Positions 1 through 9,500 of a DNA stretch of 43,010 nucleotides are shown here, one piece after another (position 1 is the stretch's first letter; each line of letters opens with the position of its first letter). The position numbers and the translations under genes were made by a program. Source of the stretch: CAIZGX01 sp964430305. Lineage in GTDB: Bacteria; Bacteroidota; Bacteroidia; Flavobacteriales_D; Sanyastnellaceae. Location of the stretch: assembly GCA_964430305.1 (NCBI GenBank), contig CAYSEX010000015.1:1-43010 (forward strand), read 5' to 3'. A model generated the notes under the pieces. It was not told where the DNA came from and did not search any database. It worked only from the letters and a program-made list of their open reading frames with translations.

Positions 1-2
1 CC

Positions 3-950
3 ATTGCGCAGTGGGGTATGGGTAAGCTAAGTCCCGCTGAAACAGATCTTGAATCATTCAAGAAAATGGCTTCTACACATTTAGAATGGTGTAACCGAAT
101 GAATATTCGGGTTATAAGTTATCAGCATGAAGATTATCCACGGAGGTTGACTTATTTTGAAGATTCACCGTTGTATTTTCTAAGTCGCGGTTCATTATTA
201 GATTCGAATAGAACTATTGCTATAGTTGGAACGCGAAATCAAACATCTTATGGCAATCAGATGGTGTTGGAAATACTTGATGGTTTACAACACACGGGTT
301 GCACAGTAATAAGTGGCTTGGCATTAGGCATAGATACCTGCGCGCATCAGGGCGCGTTGGATCGCGAAATGAAAACTTGGGCGTGTTTGGCTCATGGTCA
401 TGAACATGTTTATCCACCTCAGAACCGCACATTGCTTCGCGAGATTGAACGTCATGGTTGTGCACTTTCTGAGCATATGCCTTTTGTTAAAGCAGAGCGT
501 GATTTTTTTCCATTACGAAACCGGCTTATTGCAGCACTTTCAGATGTTATTTTGGTTGTGGAGTCGGCAAACAAAGGAGGAGCTTTGGTTACCGCTCAAT
601 TTGGAAACGATTACAACAAGGAAGTGGTTGCTGTTCCAGGAAAGGTTGGTGATTTAAAGAGTGAAGGTTGCAACGCTCTTGTGCGTCAGAATAAGGCCAC
701 AATTTATACGGGGGTTGGTGATTTATTGAATTTGATGAATTGGAACTCGAGTGTGTCGCATCAGTTGGAATTGCCTGTACTCAATGAGTTTGAGTACGAA
801 TTGTATCAGCAATTGTTGAAAGTCAAATCCATTCATGTCGATGACCTGAAAATGAGTGTGTGCCAAGACAATTTTTTCACCACCCTATTGCAATTGGAAA
901 TGAAGGGCATAGTGGTATGGAAACCTGGAAATCGTTTAGCTCTAGTTTGA
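3..950 (+). CDS. dprA: DNA-processing protein DprA, 5' end cut by window edge
   Basis: DprA binds incoming single-stranded DNA during natural transformation and loads RecA on it in the cytoplasm. The Rossmann-like core is clear: IAIVGTRNQTSYG, then SGLALGIDTCAHQGAL, HVYPPQNRTL, FPLRNRLIAALS and, near its end, KEVVAVPG. A short C-terminal region of about 60 residues has the size of the winged-helix domain usual for the family. The frame is open from base 3 through an internal ATG at base 18 with no stop before it, and family members are normally 360-380 residues with an N-terminal SAM-like domain, so the first ATG is probably internal and the gene starts upstream of the window. It converges on the permease gene with only two bases between the stop codons. 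The family assignment is secure; the start is not visible. Confidence 0.93.
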   Translation: MAQWGMGKLSPAETDLESFKKMASTHLEWCNRMNIRVISYQHEDYPRRLTYFEDSPLYFLSRGSLLDSNRTIAIVGTRNQTSYGNQMVLEILDGLQHTGCTVISGLALGIDTCAHQGALDREMKTWACLAHGHEHVYPPQNRTLLREIERHGCALSEHMPFVKAERDFFPLRNRLIAALSDVILVVESANKGGALVTAQFGNDYNKEVVAVPGKVGDLKSEGCNALVRQNKATIYTGVGDLLNLMNWNSSVSHQLELPVLNEFEYELYQQLLKVKSIHVDDLKMSVCQDNFFTTLLQLEMKGIVVWKPGNRLALV

Positions 951-952
951 AG

Positions 953-2173
953 TTAGGTTGTTTGAGTGCGGCTAAATCGCTTCAGTAGTTGGGGTACAAC
1001 AAGAATGCAAAAAGTAGAACCCACGGTGAATGCTGTCAAGAAAATTCCGAATACAGCTGAGGCGTCTAGATCCATGGGGTAGTATTCTACAATGGCACCT
1101 TCCATTCGCACTAAACCAATTTTTTGTTGCAATAATGTAATGATTACACCGAGAACAGTACCGATTACCGCTCCCAAGAAATTGATGAATATTCCCTCAA
1201 AAACGAATATATTTCGAATCATTTTTTTTGTGGCCCCCATGCTGTAAAGCACAAAAATATCTTGTTTCTTTTCAATGATTAATAAAGTGAGTGAAGCTAA
1301 AATATTGAAACTTGCAATAATGAGAATGAAAACCAAGATGAGGTAAGTTGCCCATTTCTCTGATGCATTTGTTTTGTAGACAATGGCATTTTTATCCTCT
1401 CTTGTTTGAATGTTACATTCGGGTAATAAAGCGATCAGCTTTGTTTTTACTTCTTGCACATTGGCGTTTGGTGAAAGTTGAAGTTCAATAGCTGAGCAAC
1501 CGTCTTGCAATTCAAACAATTCTTGTGCGAATTTGAAGGAAGTAAAGACATATTTTTTATCTAATTCAGCATTGGAAGAAAATGTACCGCTCACTTGAAT
1601 ATCAGCTTCATTGAATGCATTTTCTTTATGTGTACTTAATCTCTTTCCAACAATAGGCGCTTTCAATGAAAGAATGACAGGTTGATTCAAATCAATTGGA
1701 AAGAGTAGTTCTCCTCGCACACCAACGCCAACAACGAGAAAGGAGGTACTGTCTTTTTCTAAAATAAATTTTCCGGTGTAAAGAATACTATCGGTTTGAA
1801 GTGTTTTGACAAATTGTGGTTCAACACCTTTTAGTGTGGCCACTGTATTCTGATCACCGTAGTTCAACCAAACGTCATGCTCAATGACTTTTCCAACTTC
1901 CTTAATTCCTTCAATCTGTTTCAACGAAGCATAGTCAATACTGGCATCTGATAAAAACGTTCCTTCTTTTGCAGTAATGGTTATGGGCGCATCGAAATTG
2001 GAGAATATATCTTCAATGAGATTTTCTAGTCCTGAAAATGCTGACATAACCAAAATCATGGCGGTAGCTACGAAGGCAACAACACCCAATGAAATCGAAG
2101 AAATGACATTGATAATGTTTCTAGATTTCTTGGCGAAAAGGTAGCGTCTAGCGAAGAAAAACGATACGTTCAC
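953..2173 (-). CDS. LolC/LolE-type FtsX-family ABC transporter permease
   Basis: 406 residues. Inner-membrane permease of the MacB/FtsX fold, the family that includes the lipoprotein-releasing LolC/LolE subunits, which work with an ATPase (LolD) to extract outer-membrane lipoproteins. One transmembrane segment lies near residues 20-45, followed by a periplasmic domain of about 220 residues and three membrane segments in the last 130 residues. The N-terminus, with ARRYLFAKKSRNIINVIS, is typical of LolC/E. Bacteroidota often carry one such permease rather than a LolC/LolE pair. Translation appears to start at a GTG two bases after the hpd stop codon, so it is probably co-transcribed with hmgA and hpd although no metabolic link is evident. 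No ATPase partner is encoded nearby. Other FtsX-like exporter roles remain possible. Confidence 0.85.
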   Translation of the reverse strand: MNVSFFFARRYLFAKKSRNIINVISSISLGVVAFVATAMILVMSAFSGLENLIEDIFSNFDAPITITAKEGTFLSDASIDYASLKQIEGIKEVGKVIEHDVWLNYGDQNTVATLKGVEPQFVKTLQTDSILYTGKFILEKDSTSFLVVGVGVRGELLFPIDLNQPVILSLKAPIVGKRLSTHKENAFNEADIQVSGTFSSNAELDKKYVFTSFKFAQELFELQDGCSAIELQLSPNANVQEVKTKLIALLPECNIQTREDKNAIVYKTNASEKWATYLILVFILIIASFNILASLTLLIIEKKQDIFVLYSMGATKKMIRNIFVFEGIFINFLGAVIGTVLGVIITLLQQKIGLVRMEGAIVEYYPMDLDASAVFGIFLTAFTVGSTFCILVVPQLLKRFSRTQTT

Positions 2174-2175
2174 GA

Positions 2176-3315
2176 TTAAAGTGTTCCGCGTAATTCTTGT
2201 TCTCTCTCAATGGCTTCAAAGAGCGCTTTGAAATTTCCTTTACCGAAAGACTTGGCTCCTTTTCTTTGAATGATTTCAAAAAACATGGTTGGACGATCCA
2301 AAACTGGTTTTGTGAAAAGTTGAAGTAAGTAACCTTCATCGTCACGGTCAATAAGAATTCCAAGTTCTTTGAGCGGTTCAAGGTCTTCATCTATTTTCCC
2401 AACGCGGTCAAGTACTGTTTCGTAGTAAGAGCTTGGAACATGTAAGAATTCTACACCGTTATCGCGTAAAGCAGTAACTGTTTCAATGATGTTGTCTGTT
2501 GCAACGGCAATGTGCTGAACTCCTGCTCCGTTGTAGAAATCAATATACTCTTCAATTTGACTTTTCTTTCTGCCTTCTGCGGGTTCATTGATTGGAAATT
2601 TTATGCGTCCGTTTCCGTTCGACATCACCTTACTCATGAGCGCAGTATACTCTGTTGAAATGTCTTTATCATCGAAGCTTACCAGTTGAGCAAATCCCAT
2701 GACCTTGGCATAGAATTCAACCCATTTATTCATTTCATTCCAACCTACATTACCAACCATGTGGTCAATGAATTTTAATCCAACAGATTTCGGTTTAAAC
2801 GCTGGTGTCCAAGCTTTGTATCCAGGCATGAAGGGACCGCTATAATTTTTTCGTTCTATGAAGTAATGAAAGGTTTCGCCGTAGGTGCGAATGCCTGACA
2901 TAACAACTTCTCCATTTTCGTCAGAGATTCGAATGGGGTCAAGGCAAGGCTCTGCGCCGCGTTCAACGGTTTGTTCAAATGAGTATGTAGCATCATCTAC
3001 CCAAAGAGCAACCACTTTAACTCCATCTCCGTGCTTGTTGATGTGAGCGTTAATTGGGCCATCGGCTTGAAGCGGTGAAGTAAGAACTAATCTGATTTTG
3101 TCTTGAATAAGGACATAAGAAACAGCGTCTTTGCAGCCGGTTTCTAATCCACGGTATGCCAAGGGTTGAAAGCCCCAAGCGCTCATGTAGTAATGTGCGG
3201 CTTGTTTGGCATTTCCAACATACAATTCAACGTAATCTGTTCCAAGAAGGGGTAAAAAATCTTCAGCAGTTGGAACTACTTTTGCTAATTCGGGTGATGT
3301 GTTGTTTTGTGTCAT
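2176..3315 (-). CDS. hpd: 4-hydroxyphenylpyruvate dioxygenase
   Basis: 379 residues, normal length. This Fe(II) enzyme converts 4-hydroxyphenylpyruvate to homogentisate, the second step of tyrosine degradation, in the cytoplasm. It has two vicinal-oxygen-chelate halves. The three iron ligands expected for the family are visible: His in FIDHMVGNV (about residue 185), His in GVQHIAVATDN (about 267) and Glu in MFFEIIQRKGAKSFG (about 348). The C-terminal gating-helix region FGKGNFKALFEAIEREQ is conserved. It lies three bases downstream of hmgA, whose product consumes homogentisate, so the two consecutive steps are encoded together. The start is ATG. Assignment is very secure; the later steps (maleylacetoacetate isomerase, fumarylacetoacetase) are not in the window. 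Confidence 0.97.
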   Translation of the reverse strand: MTQNNTSPELAKVVPTAEDFLPLLGTDYVELYVGNAKQAAHYYMSAWGFQPLAYRGLETGCKDAVSYVLIQDKIRLVLTSPLQADGPINAHINKHGDGVKVVALWVDDATYSFEQTVERGAEPCLDPIRISDENGEVVMSGIRTYGETFHYFIERKNYSGPFMPGYKAWTPAFKPKSVGLKFIDHMVGNVGWNEMNKWVEFYAKVMGFAQLVSFDDKDISTEYTALMSKVMSNGNGRIKFPINEPAEGRKKSQIEEYIDFYNGAGVQHIAVATDNIIETVTALRDNGVEFLHVPSSYYETVLDRVGKIDEDLEPLKELGILIDRDDEGYLLQLFTKPVLDRPTMFFEIIQRKGAKSFGKGNFKALFEAIEREQELRGTL

Positions 3316-3318
3316 AGT

Positions 3319-4473
3319 TTATAACCAAGAAGTGAGATAATCTTTTTCGTTTAATTCCAACGCAGTTTGAGTTATGCGAAGTGGTTTAAAAGTGTCAACC
3401 ATAACGGCCAACTCTTGTGTTTCTTTTTGACCTATAGATCTTTCGTATGCACCGGGGTGTGGGCCATGAGGTACACCGGCGGGATGCAATGAAATGAAGC
3501 CTTTTTCAACGTGATTTCTACTCATGAAGTCTCCGTCTACGTAGTATAGGACTTCATCTGAATCAATGTTCGAATGGTTGTATGGAGCCGGTATAGACTG
3601 CGGATGATAATCATACAATCGAGGAACAAACGAGCAGATAACAAAATTGTGAGCTTCAAAAGTTTGATGAACAGGCGGTGGTTGGTGCACACGACCGGTA
3701 ATAGGTTCGAAGTTGGAAATGTTGAAGGCATAAGGATAGTTGTAACCGTCCCACCCGGCAACATCGAATGGATGAGTCGCATATACGACTTCATGCATGT
3801 GATTTTCTTTTTTGATTTTGATGATGAACTCCCCTTTTTCATCATGCGTTTCGAGAACGTCTGGTCTTCGAATGTCGCGTTCGCAGAATGGAGCATGTTC
3901 GAGCAATTGACCGAAGTAATTTCTGTATCTCTTTGGAGTAACTACCGGAGAAAAACTTTCTACAATAAACAATCGGTTTTCAGAGGTTTTGAATTCAATT
4001 TGATAAATAATTCCTCTTGGAATAACCAAATAATCACCGGGTCCGAATGTAATATTACCCACGAATGTTCGAAGAGTACCTTCACCTTGATGCACAAAAA
4101 TCACTTCGTCAGCGTCAGCATTTTTGTAGAAATAGGTATTCAACGAGTTTGTTGGAGCCGCTGTGGCTATGTTGAGGTCGTTATTGAACAACAGAATGTT
4201 TCTGCTTTCAAGAAAATCAGACGCTTGCTTTGTCTTAAATCCATTGAACATGTGGGGTGAAATGTTATGTTGCACGGCTGCAATAGGCGCGCAATTCACA
4301 GGTGTTCCTACCGATTTAATTTGAGTGGGTCTATGAAGATGGTAAAGGAGGGAGGCCATTCCGCTGAACCCCTCTGTGCCAAACAATTGTTCATAATGTA
4401 AATTGCCATCCTCTTTGTAGAAGGTGGTGTGTCGTTTCGATGGAAACTTTCCTAACGAATGGTAAATGGGCAT
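3319..4473 (-). CDS. hmgA: homogentisate 1,2-dioxygenase
   Basis: 384 residues, the shorter form seen in Bacteroidota (the animal enzyme is about 445). It opens the ring of homogentisate to maleylacetoacetate using Fe(II). It is a cupin-fold protein; the central cupin is visible around GEGTLRTFVGNITFGPGDYL. Likely metal ligands lie in the C-terminal barrel: His and Glu within YNHSNIDSDEVLYYVDG (about residues 298-306) and His in VPHGPHPGAYERS (about 336). The ATG start is supported by a good -7 promoter element ending four bases upstream. It is the first gene of the hmgA-hpd pair and follows the SPOR gene by 20 bases. The exact ligand residues are inferred by analogy with the animal enzyme. 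Confidence 0.95.
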   Translation of the reverse strand: MPIYHSLGKFPSKRHTTFYKEDGNLHYEQLFGTEGFSGMASLLYHLHRPTQIKSVGTPVNCAPIAAVQHNISPHMFNGFKTKQASDFLESRNILLFNNDLNIATAAPTNSLNTYFYKNADADEVIFVHQGEGTLRTFVGNITFGPGDYLVIPRGIIYQIEFKTSENRLFIVESFSPVVTPKRYRNYFGQLLEHAPFCERDIRRPDVLETHDEKGEFIIKIKKENHMHEVVYATHPFDVAGWDGYNYPYAFNISNFEPITGRVHQPPPVHQTFEAHNFVICSFVPRLYDYHPQSIPAPYNHSNIDSDEVLYYVDGDFMSRNHVEKGFISLHPAGVPHGPHPGAYERSIGQKETQELAVMVDTFKPLRITQTALELNEKDYLTSWL

Positions 4474-4477
4474 AATG

Positions 4478-4485
4478 CAAATGTA
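4478..4485 (-). promoter_or_regulatory. candidate -7 element TACATTTG for hmgA
   Basis: On the minus strand the sequence reads TACATTTG, then catt, then the hmgA ATG. It matches the bacteroidotal -7 consensus TAnnTTTG at every fixed position. Transcription starting a few bases downstream would give an mRNA with almost no leader. I see no clear TTTG -33 element at the usual 17-23 base spacing; the nearest is 28 bases away. Confidence 0.4.
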
Positions 4486-4493
4486 TTATTGAA

Positions 4494-4970
4494 TTATTCG
4501 TCTAGTGCTTGCTCAAAATAGGGTTCTAACTTCGGAGGTTGAATTTTACTTTTCACAACGAAAGCGCCTGGGTATTTTTGAATGAATTGTTTCAATACCA
4601 TTTTTGCTTCCGCTTCTGTTAAAAAGTCACCAATTCTGAGAGAAAAGTCAGGAATATTTTGCTCCAGATAGGCGCCGTAGGGGTTCCCGGCTGATATAAA
4701 CTCTTGTCTTACTTTTTTGGCTTGATTCAAATCTCCGCCAAAGTAGATTTGAACTCGAAAGCCTTCGATGTTATATTTTCCGCGATCTTCTTTTTCAATG
4801 TTTTGGATTGAAGTGCCAACATAAAACGAGACAACACCTGTATTTTTTTCTAAGGTATCTGTGAAAATTCTATTTTGGGGTACAATTATTTTTCCTTTCG
4901 ATTGTTGACCAAAGCACAAACTTGTAATTAACGTGAAAAAGATAATTGGGAGTGAAAAAGATATATTCAT
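4494..4970 (-). CDS. small secreted SPOR-domain protein
   Basis: 158 residues. The N-terminus is a signal peptide of about 21 residues ending LCFGQ. The mature part ends in a SPOR-like domain at about residues 70-145: GFRVQIYFGGDLNQAKKVR, then DFSLRIGDFLTEAEAKMVLK, which is the usual SPOR beta-alpha-beta repeat. SPOR domains bind denuded septal peptidoglycan, and this protein carries almost nothing else, so a periplasmic cell-wall or division accessory role is inferred. The C-terminal tail is acidic. It lies 20 bases upstream of hmgA but has its own -7 promoter match and no metabolic connection with that gene. Its precise function is unknown. Confidence 0.8.
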   Translation of the reverse strand: MNISFSLPIIFFTLITSLCFGQQSKGKIIVPQNRIFTDTLEKNTGVVSFYVGTSIQNIEKEDRGKYNIEGFRVQIYFGGDLNQAKKVRQEFISAGNPYGAYLEQNIPDFSLRIGDFLTEAEAKMVLKQFIQKYPGAFVVKSKIQPPKLEPYFEQALDE

Positions 4971-4977
4971 AGGCTGA

Positions 4978-4985
4978 CAAAAATA
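4978..4985 (-). promoter_or_regulatory. candidate -7 element TATTTTTG for the SPOR gene
   Basis: On the minus strand TATTTTTG ends seven bases before the ATG of the SPOR gene, a full match to TAnnTTTG. The nearest upstream TTTG is 26 bases away, outside the usual spacing. It lies in a 200-base divergent intergenic region (4971-5170) that otherwise holds only the candidate act promoter. Confidence 0.35.
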
Positions 4986-5125
4986 GAGACAAATCCATCA
5001 GAGTTGTACTACAAACTGCGGAATATCAGTCGCCTAAGAAAAACTATGCCGCAAACTCTTATTTAGATTCACTATAAATTAGCATGTAATGGAAAATGAC
5101 ATTTCTGTGATACAACTTCCGCAGT

Positions 5126-5133
5126 TAAATTTG
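5126..5133 (+). promoter_or_regulatory. candidate -7 element TAAATTTG for the act-cox operon
   Basis: TAAATTTG matches TAnnTTTG fully and lies 37 bases before the actA start codon. TTTC at 5102-5105, 20 bases upstream, could serve as an imperfect -33 element. This is the only strong promoter-like match in the intergenic region on the strand of the respiratory operon. Confidence 0.45.
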
Positions 5134-5170
5134 TCGCGCTAATATTTGGAATTTTCGAAAAAATCGAGCA

Positions 5171-6571
5171 ATGAAGCGACTTCTAGCAAGTTTTAAAAAA
5201 GCAGCGATACTCAGTATAACTGCTATTACCATGTCTACTTCGGCTTTTGCTGTTAGTATTCACGAAGGCGGTGATGCCGCAAAAGGGGAACAATTATTCA
5301 AAGCGAATTGTGCTTCTTGTCACAAAATTACTGACGAAGTGTTGGCTGCGCCTGGTTTAAAGGGTGTTGCTGATCGTTGGAAGGGCAAGGATGAACTTTT
5401 GGTGAAATGGGTACAAAATCCGAATGCAGCAATTGCAACGGGCGATGCCTATGTGAAAGGATTGATAGCTCAGTATGCGGGAAATTTTGGTATTATGGCG
5501 GGTCAAGCTGTAACCAANNNNNNNNNNNNNNNNNNNNNNNNNNNNNNNNNNNNNNNNNNNNNNNNNNNNNNNNNNNNNNNNNNNNNNNNNNNNNNNNNNN
5601 NNNNNNNNNNNNNNNNNATTTCTGGAGCGAATATTTCTCGTTCGTTAAAAAATGCGCAGGCTGAATCGGAATCGGAAGAAGACCACAGAAGTTATGTGCA
5701 AATGGCCAAGGATTGGATGTGGAAGAATAAGAAATTCGTAAGTGTAATGGGCTTATTCTTGTTCTGCTACTTCTTTGTAGTAGGTTATGGAACACTCATG
5801 GACATTGGAGTTTATGAAGGTTACAATCCGGAACAACCCATTTGGTTTTCGCACGCGGCTCACGTATGTAAGAACGAAATTGACTGTCAATATTGCCACT
5901 CAAGCGCAGCAAAATCTAAGCATGCGGGTATTCCTTCCGTGAATGTATGTATGAATTGCCACAAGGGTATCAAGAGCGGAGCGGTTACCAAGGAAACTGA
6001 AATTGCGAAAATTTATGAGGCCATTGGTTTTGATCCGAAGACGGGGCAGTACAGAACCGATGTAGAGAAAAAGCCAATTGTATGGAACAAAGTTCACAAC
6101 CTACCTGATCACGTATACTTCAATCACTCACAGCACGTGACTGTAGGAAAGATTGATTGTCGTCAGTGCCACGGTCCGGTAGATTTATACACAACTGGTC
6201 GCCAAGCAACAACCGCCCAAATCAACGCTATGATTAAGGATCCGAATTACAAAGGAATCACTTCTGGTGTGAATGGTCAGCCTGTTGCTTCCACCCTGAT
6301 TGAATTAACTAAACCAACCCTAACTATGGGATGGTGTATAGAGTGTCACAACAAATCAAAAGTTGATTTGGCTTCAAATGATTATTACGTTGAAATGCAT
6401 GAGCGCTACAAGTCTACCGAAGCGGGTAGAAGAGCTCTGCGTGGACTACTTCAAGAGAATATCAATGAAGAGCGCGAAGCTTCTTCATGGGGTAAAATGC
6501 CAGACACACTTGCTCCTTCATTGAGCGTGAAAGGTCTTGGTGGTTGGGAATGTGGAAAATGTCACTATTAA
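5171..6571 (+). CDS. actA: alternative complex III subunit ActA: cytochrome c domain plus pentaheme domain, interrupted by an assembly gap
   Basis: ActA is the multiheme cytochrome of alternative complex III, carrying electrons from the ActB iron-sulfur chain. Residues 1-27 are a signal peptide. A class I cytochrome c domain follows with CASCHK at 47-52. After the gap come a basic/acidic linker, a membrane segment (FVSVMGLFLFCYFFVVGYG) and a pentaheme region with five CxxCH sites: CQYCH, CMNCH, CRQCH, CIECH and the terminal CGKCHY. Flavobacterial ActA proteins commonly have this same monoheme-plus-pentaheme fusion, so I treat both sides as one gene. The 100 N happen to keep the frame, but the true missing length is unknown: the end of the cytochrome c domain and probably a first membrane helix are missing. 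Two separate genes cannot be excluded. Confidence 0.85.
   Translation: MKRLLASFKKAAILSITAITMSTSAFAVSIHEGGDAAKGEQLFKANCASCHKITDEVLAAPGLKGVADRWKGKDELLVKWVQNPNAAIATGDAYVKGLIAQYAGNFGIMAGQAVTXXXXXXXXXXXXXXXXXXXXXXXXXXXXXXXXXXISGANISRSLKNAQAESESEEDHRSYVQMAKDWMWKNKKFVSVMGLFLFCYFFVVGYGTLMDIGVYEGYNPEQPIWFSHAAHVCKNEIDCQYCHSSAAKSKHAGIPSVNVCMNCHKGIKSGAVTKETEIAKIYEAIGFDPKTGQYRTDVEKKPIVWNKVHNLPDHVYFNHSQHVTVGKIDCRQCHGPVDLYTTGRQATTAQINAMIKDPNYKGITSGVNGQPVASTLIELTKPTLTMGWCIECHNKSKVDLASNDYYVEMHERYKSTEAGRRALRGLLQENINEEREASSWGKMPDTLAPSLSVKGLGGWECGKCHY
5518..5617. other. assembly gap, 100 N
   Basis: Exactly 100 consecutive N. This is the conventional length for a gap of unknown size, so coordinates downstream carry an unknown offset relative to the genome. 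It falls inside actA. Confidence 0.99.
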
Positions 6572-6592
6572 TTTGAATTTGACCTGAACATT

Positions 6593-9500
6593 ATGGGTAT
6601 GAATAAAAAATACTGGACAGGAATGGAAGAGTTAGATAACACTTCTTCTTTCCAAGAAAGCGCTGCATCTGAGTTCCCTCAAGGAAAAAACGTTGAGGAG
6701 TTTTTGGGCAGTGACAAACTTCAAGAGACAAACACGGGTCGTCGTGACTTCCTGAAATTCATGGGATTCAGCGTAGCAGCTGCAACATTAGCTGCTTGCG
6801 AAACTCCTGTTGTTAAAAGTATACCTTACGTAGTAAAGCCTGAGGAAATTACACCGGGTGTTCCGAATTACTATGCATCAACTTTCTATGATGGCAATGT
6901 GTATTCCGGTATTATGGTGAAGACACGTGAAGGACGACCAATTCACATCAAAGGAAATAAAAAGCATGGTTTTAAGGGTGGAAATGTTAGTGCTGTTGTA
7001 AACGCCTCTGTTTTGAGTGTTTATGATAGTGCCCGTCTTCAAGGTCCGACTAAGAATGGGGTAAACACAGATTGGGGAACATTAGATTCTGAAGTTTCCG
7101 CGGCATTAAGCAGTGCAGGAAGTATCCGCATTTTGTCGAACACCATTATTAGTCCATCAACCCAACGTGCAATCAATGAATTCTCTGCCAAGTACAACGG
7201 TAAGGTTCAGCACATTCAATGGGATGCTTATTCATATCAAGGTATTCGTTTAGCTCATGAGCAGGTGATCGGTAAGTCGGTTATTCCAGCTTACGATTTT
7301 TCAAAAGCTAAAACCATTGTTTCTGTCGGAGCAGATTTCCTAGGAACATGGTTATCAAGTACATTGTATCAAGCAGACTACGCTTCAACCAGAAAGCCGC
7401 ACGGCGAATGGATGAGCAAACACTATCAGTTTGAGTCGATCATGTCATTGACTGGATCAAATGCAGATGTGCGTGTGGCCATTAAGCCATCACAAGAAGG
7501 GGCTGTAGTAGCTTCTTTGTATTCAGCAATTGTGAACGGAAGTGCAACGGCAGTTGAAGGAGTAGATACCGCGCGTATTGAAAAAATTGCCTCTGAATTA
7601 AAAGCAAATGCGGGTGCATCTCTAGTTGTTTGTGGAAACAACAACACAGATGTTCAGGCTTTGGTTTGCGCTATTAATAAGGCACTCAATAACTACGGAA
7701 CCACTGCCAATGTGGATAAACCCTTGAATCTATTCCAAGGTAATGATGCTGCAATGGATGCGTTGGTTACTGAGATGAACAGCGGTGGCGTAGGCGCGCT
7801 AATCGTATATGGAACAAATCCAGTGTACGCATATGGCGAAGCATTTAAATCTGCAATGGCGAAGGTGCCATGTGTAGTAAGTTTCAATGCTTATGCAGAT
7901 GAGACAGGAGCGAAAGCGAATTACTGCGCACCAGATCATCACTATTTAGAGTCTTGGAATGATTTGTCGCCTGTTGCAGGCCGTGTTGATTTCGTTCAAC
8001 CTACCATTGTTCCTTTGTACAATACGCGAGCTGCTCAAGAAAGTATTCTTCGTTGGACCGGTAACGGAATATCATATTATAATTACATTCAGGCATCTCA
8101 CACCGAATTGGGCACAGACTTGTTCAATATGAGCGTGCACAACGGTACATCTACCGATGTGAAGTTGCCTGTAGCAGAAAATGCAGCAATGGCTGCTGTA
8201 GCCGATACAACAGCTGCAGTTTCAACAATGGCGAACGTTATCAGTCTTCCCAAAGATTCGAATATGCCTAAAACGGTTATACAAGAATCTCCAGCTGTGG
8301 TTGTGCCATTGGTAACCACTTCTTTTGATTCAGCAAAGGCCATTGCCGGAGCAACATCAAATGCTACCGGAGAGTGGGAAGTGGTAATGTATCAGAAAAT
8401 TACAATGGGAACTGGTGAGTATGCCAATAACCCAATACTTCACGAAACACCAGATCCAATTACCAAAATCACTTGGGACAACTATGTGGCGATGGCCCCT
8501 TCGGACATGAAAAAATTGGGTTTAAACACCTACATTGCTCAGGACGATCCGGCGTCATTGGTGAAGGTTACTGTAAACGGTAAATCACTTGAGTTGCCAG
8601 CATGTCCAACTCCAGGTCAAAAGGCCGGAACCATTGGTATAGCGCTCGGATACGGAAGAGGTGAAGGAAATGAAAACATTGGTAAGTCAGCTTTCCAAGT
8701 AGACTCAACCGGTGAATACATTTTGGGTGAAAACGGAAAACCACAGGCGATTGGTAAAAATGCATTTGGATTCGTTTCAACTGCAGGTACACGTCGTTTC
8801 AACGGAGTTGCAAGTTTGGAAGCAACTGGAAATACGTATCCATTGGCATCTACTCAGCTTCACAGCACCGTTATGGGTCGTGAGTCTGTTGTAAAAGAGA
8901 CGGTATTGGCCAAATATTTAGCGGAGAAGGATAAGAAAAAAGGCGAGGCCTCTTGGAATCCATTTGTTGGACTAATTGTCCATGAAGATGTGAACAAGGA
9001 CGGTAAGATCAATGCGCAGGATAAGAAACCACTTCGTGACCCGAATGGAAATGAGTCTGAAAACTTGGACTTGTGGAGAGATCACCCGGTAGAGGGAGTA
9101 GGTCACCGTTGGGGAATGACCATTGACTTGTCATCTTGTATAGGTTGTGGATCATGTATCACAGCGTGTCATACAGAAAACAACGTGCCTGTAGTAGGTA
9201 AAGATGAAGTTCGCAGACACCGTGATATGCATTGGATGCGTATTGATCGTTACTTCAGTTCTGACTATGCTTCATTGGAAGAAACTAAGAAAGCGAAAGA
9301 ATTGGGAACCATTTCAGCATATAGCGATATGGAGATTCCAGCTGAGAATCCGCAAACAGTGCATATGCCAATGATGTGTCAACATTGCAATCACGCACCT
9401 TGCGAAACGGTATGTCCCGTTGCAGCAACAACGCACAGTAATGAAGGATTGAACAACATGGCTTATAACCGTTGTATTGGTACACGTTATTGTGCGAACA

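Noticed and set aside
300..350. Leu in the DprA motif SGLALGID where many homologues have a basic residue
   Set aside because: This position varies in Bacteroidota as far as I recall, so it is not evidence of loss of function.
3574..4260. 228-residue open frame on the plus strand
   Set aside because: It is entirely antisense to hmgA, which has clear family motifs; composition is that of a shadow frame.
5140..5148. TAATATTTG before actA as a promoter element
   Set aside because: It has three rather than two bases between TA and TTTG; the TAAATTTG a few bases upstream is an exact match.
5493..5795. Minus-strand open frame crossing the N run
   Set aside because: It is held open only by the N, and is antisense to actA.
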